A DNA stretch of 64,000 nucleotides, taken from Clostridiaceae bacterium. Lineage in GTDB: Bacteria; Bacillota_I; Bacilli_A; Erysipelotrichales; Coprobacillaceae. Shown here one piece after another: positions 63,248 through 64,000 of this stretch. The notes under the pieces were generated by a model. That model worked only from the letters and a program-made list of their open reading frames with translations. It ran no database searches and was not told where the DNA came from. The stretch is taken from the NCBI GenBank assembly GCA_902363625.1, contig CABJAS010000006.1, forward strand, positions 199,455 through 263,454, given 5' to 3'. Position numbers and translations under genes: made by a program. How positions within the stretch are numbered: position 1 is the stretch's first letter; each line of letters begins with the position of its first letter.

Positions 63248-63928
63248 CTACTCGAAGGCATTCAACTTTTTTAGAAGTTCAATCTCACGTTCTAATTCTT
63301 CATTTCTTCTATTAAGTCTATCATTTTCTTTTCTAAGCTTTTCTTCACTAGTCAGCATTTCTTCTGCTTTGCGTTGTCCTCTGCGGTCACTAAGACCCTC
63401 TTCGCCATCCTTCTTATATTTGTTAACCCATTGATAAATTTGGGCATAGCTACATTTGAATTCCTGAGATGTTTTTTTATAATCGTTATTATGATCAAGA
63501 CACCATTTTACGATTTCAATACGTTCTTCTTTTGTTGTTTTTCTAGTTTTCATAGTATAGACCTCCAGTGCAGGTTTATAATCCTGCAGTTCTTCTTGTC
63601 TATTATACTTTGAAATCCAATTTTTAACAGTACTACTCGATTTAATTTTATATTTAATAGCTAAATCTCTAGTACTCCCTAAACCAGATACATACTCCTG
63701 AACAACCATGCATTTAAATTCTTTAGTGTAGTGAGAATTACGATGACTTGATAGGAAACCTTCATATCCATTTTCTCGATACATTCTTATCCATTCTAAA
63801 ATATAAACATTTCCTGAACTGGACATACCTAACTGATTAGCAATTTGAATGGCTGACTTATTTCCAGAAATATAATCTTCACATGCTTGTATTTTTTGTT
63901 CTAATGTATATTTTGCTTTTCTGGACAT
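63248..63928 (-). CDS. IS3-family transposase OrfA (DNA-binding)
   Basis: 226 residues from ATG 63928 (GAGGAGGG ribosome binding site). Three helix-turn-helix units: AIQIANQLGMSSSGNVY, STRDLAIKYKIKSSSTVKNW and YKKTSQEFKCSYAQIYQW, then a leucine-zipper-like coiled coil (EEKLRKENDRLNRRNEELER). OrfA binds the inverted repeats; it is longer than the typical ~170 residues of IS150 OrfA. Ends at TAG just after the frameshift heptamer. Confidence 0.88.
   Translation of the reverse strand: MSRKAKYTLEQKIQACEDYISGNKSAIQIANQLGMSSSGNVYILEWIRMYRENGYEGFLSSHRNSHYTKEFKCMVVQEYVSGLGSTRDLAIKYKIKSSSTVKNWISKYNRQEELQDYKPALEVYTMKTRKTTKEERIEIVKWCLDHNNDYKKTSQEFKCSYAQIYQWVNKYKKDGEEGLSDRRGQRKAEEMLTSEEKLRKENDRLNRRNEELEREIELLKKLNAFE
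63266..63272 (-). promoter_or_regulatory. Programmed -1 frameshift site of the IS element
   Basis: On the minus strand A-AAA-AAG, read in the OrfA frame as AAA AAG. The -1 frame continues without a stop into OrfB, giving the OrfAB transposase. Confidence 0.8.
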
Positions 63929-64000
63929 AATAAAATCCCTCCTCTGTAGATTCATGAAATTTTATTTATTTCATCTGTCTACTTCGGTGGGATTGTATCA

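Larger units (their letters stand above)
62161..64000 (-). mobile_element. IS3-family insertion sequence (IS150-like), about 1.84 kb
   Basis: Left inverted repeat 62161-62185 starts TGAACCAACCCC and contains AAGTAGACA; right inverted repeat 63976-64000, read inwards, starts TGATACAATCCC and contains the same AAGTAGACA. Both are followed by an AAATAAATAAAAT block. It encodes OrfA and OrfB joined by a -1 frameshift site. The right end coincides with the last base of the window, so the target duplication cannot be checked; the left flank ends CTCCAT. Confidence 0.85.

Overview
The window is a 64 kb piece of an AT-rich chromosome from a Gram-positive, probably gut-associated member of the Bacillota. 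The gene mix suggests an Erysipelotrichia-like organism: RpiR regulators, 6-phospho-beta-glucosidases, several Cof-type HAD phosphatases, a lantibiotic-immunity type ABC/two-component cassette, rubrerythrin, a T-rich intrinsic terminator after most genes, and ATG starts with AGGAGG-like ribosome binding sites. The taxonomic guess is an inference; there is no rRNA gene here. The only tRNA seen is tRNA-Leu(CAG). No CRISPR array or complete prophage was seen.

Layout. 1-10268 (minus) is one uninterrupted reading frame of more than 3,420 codons. It has a signal peptide and diverged extracellular modules and runs off the left edge: a giant secreted or surface protein. 10.8-17.9 kb holds housekeeping and sugar genes on the minus strand: XRE regulator + CPBP protease, zinc ribbon, TVP38 protein, GH32, polysaccharide deacetylase, RpiR and HAD. 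18.0-22.1 kb is a MarR-controlled heterodimeric ABC exporter. 22.2-25.6 kb is an RpiR / APH-like kinase / GH1 locus. 25.7-27.1 kb is an AT-rich HNH-nuclease plus nucleotidyltransferase pair. 27.5-29.7 kb is a metal-related patch: a candidate metal-regulated small RNA, an RNHCP protein with a structured leader, a lone pilin, an orphan FeoB-associated mini-protein and a DtxR-family regulator. 29.9-37.4 kb carries a MetE-like methyltransferase, HAD, an orphan response regulator, GH1, GH3 and a PTS EIIC. tRNA-Leu follows at 37.7 kb. 38.0-42.5 kb is an orphan LanFEG-RK-like peptide-defence operon. 42.6-46.3 kb is a YclNOPQ-like petrobactin-type siderophore importer. 46.3-52.6 kb contains ROK, an SDR epimerase, an APC permease, glycerol kinase and a DUF362 ferredoxin. 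52.7-55.6 kb is a lysine-riboswitch-controlled YfcC transporter with an M20 amidohydrolase. MATE and rubrerythrin follow. 57.7-62.0 kb is a duplicated permease/ATPase operon. 62161-64000 is an IS3-family element whose right inverted repeat ends exactly at the window edge.

The most notable regulatory signal links two distant loci. The promoter of the ycl siderophore operon (42.6 kb) and an apparently non-coding transcription unit (27.7 kb) share almost the same promoter core. Each carries two copies of a GTTAG-N6-CTAAC operator. The non-coding unit is about 200 nt, ends in a strong intrinsic terminator, and lies 1.6 kb from a DtxR-family gene. It looks like an iron-sparing small RNA under the same repressor as iron uptake.
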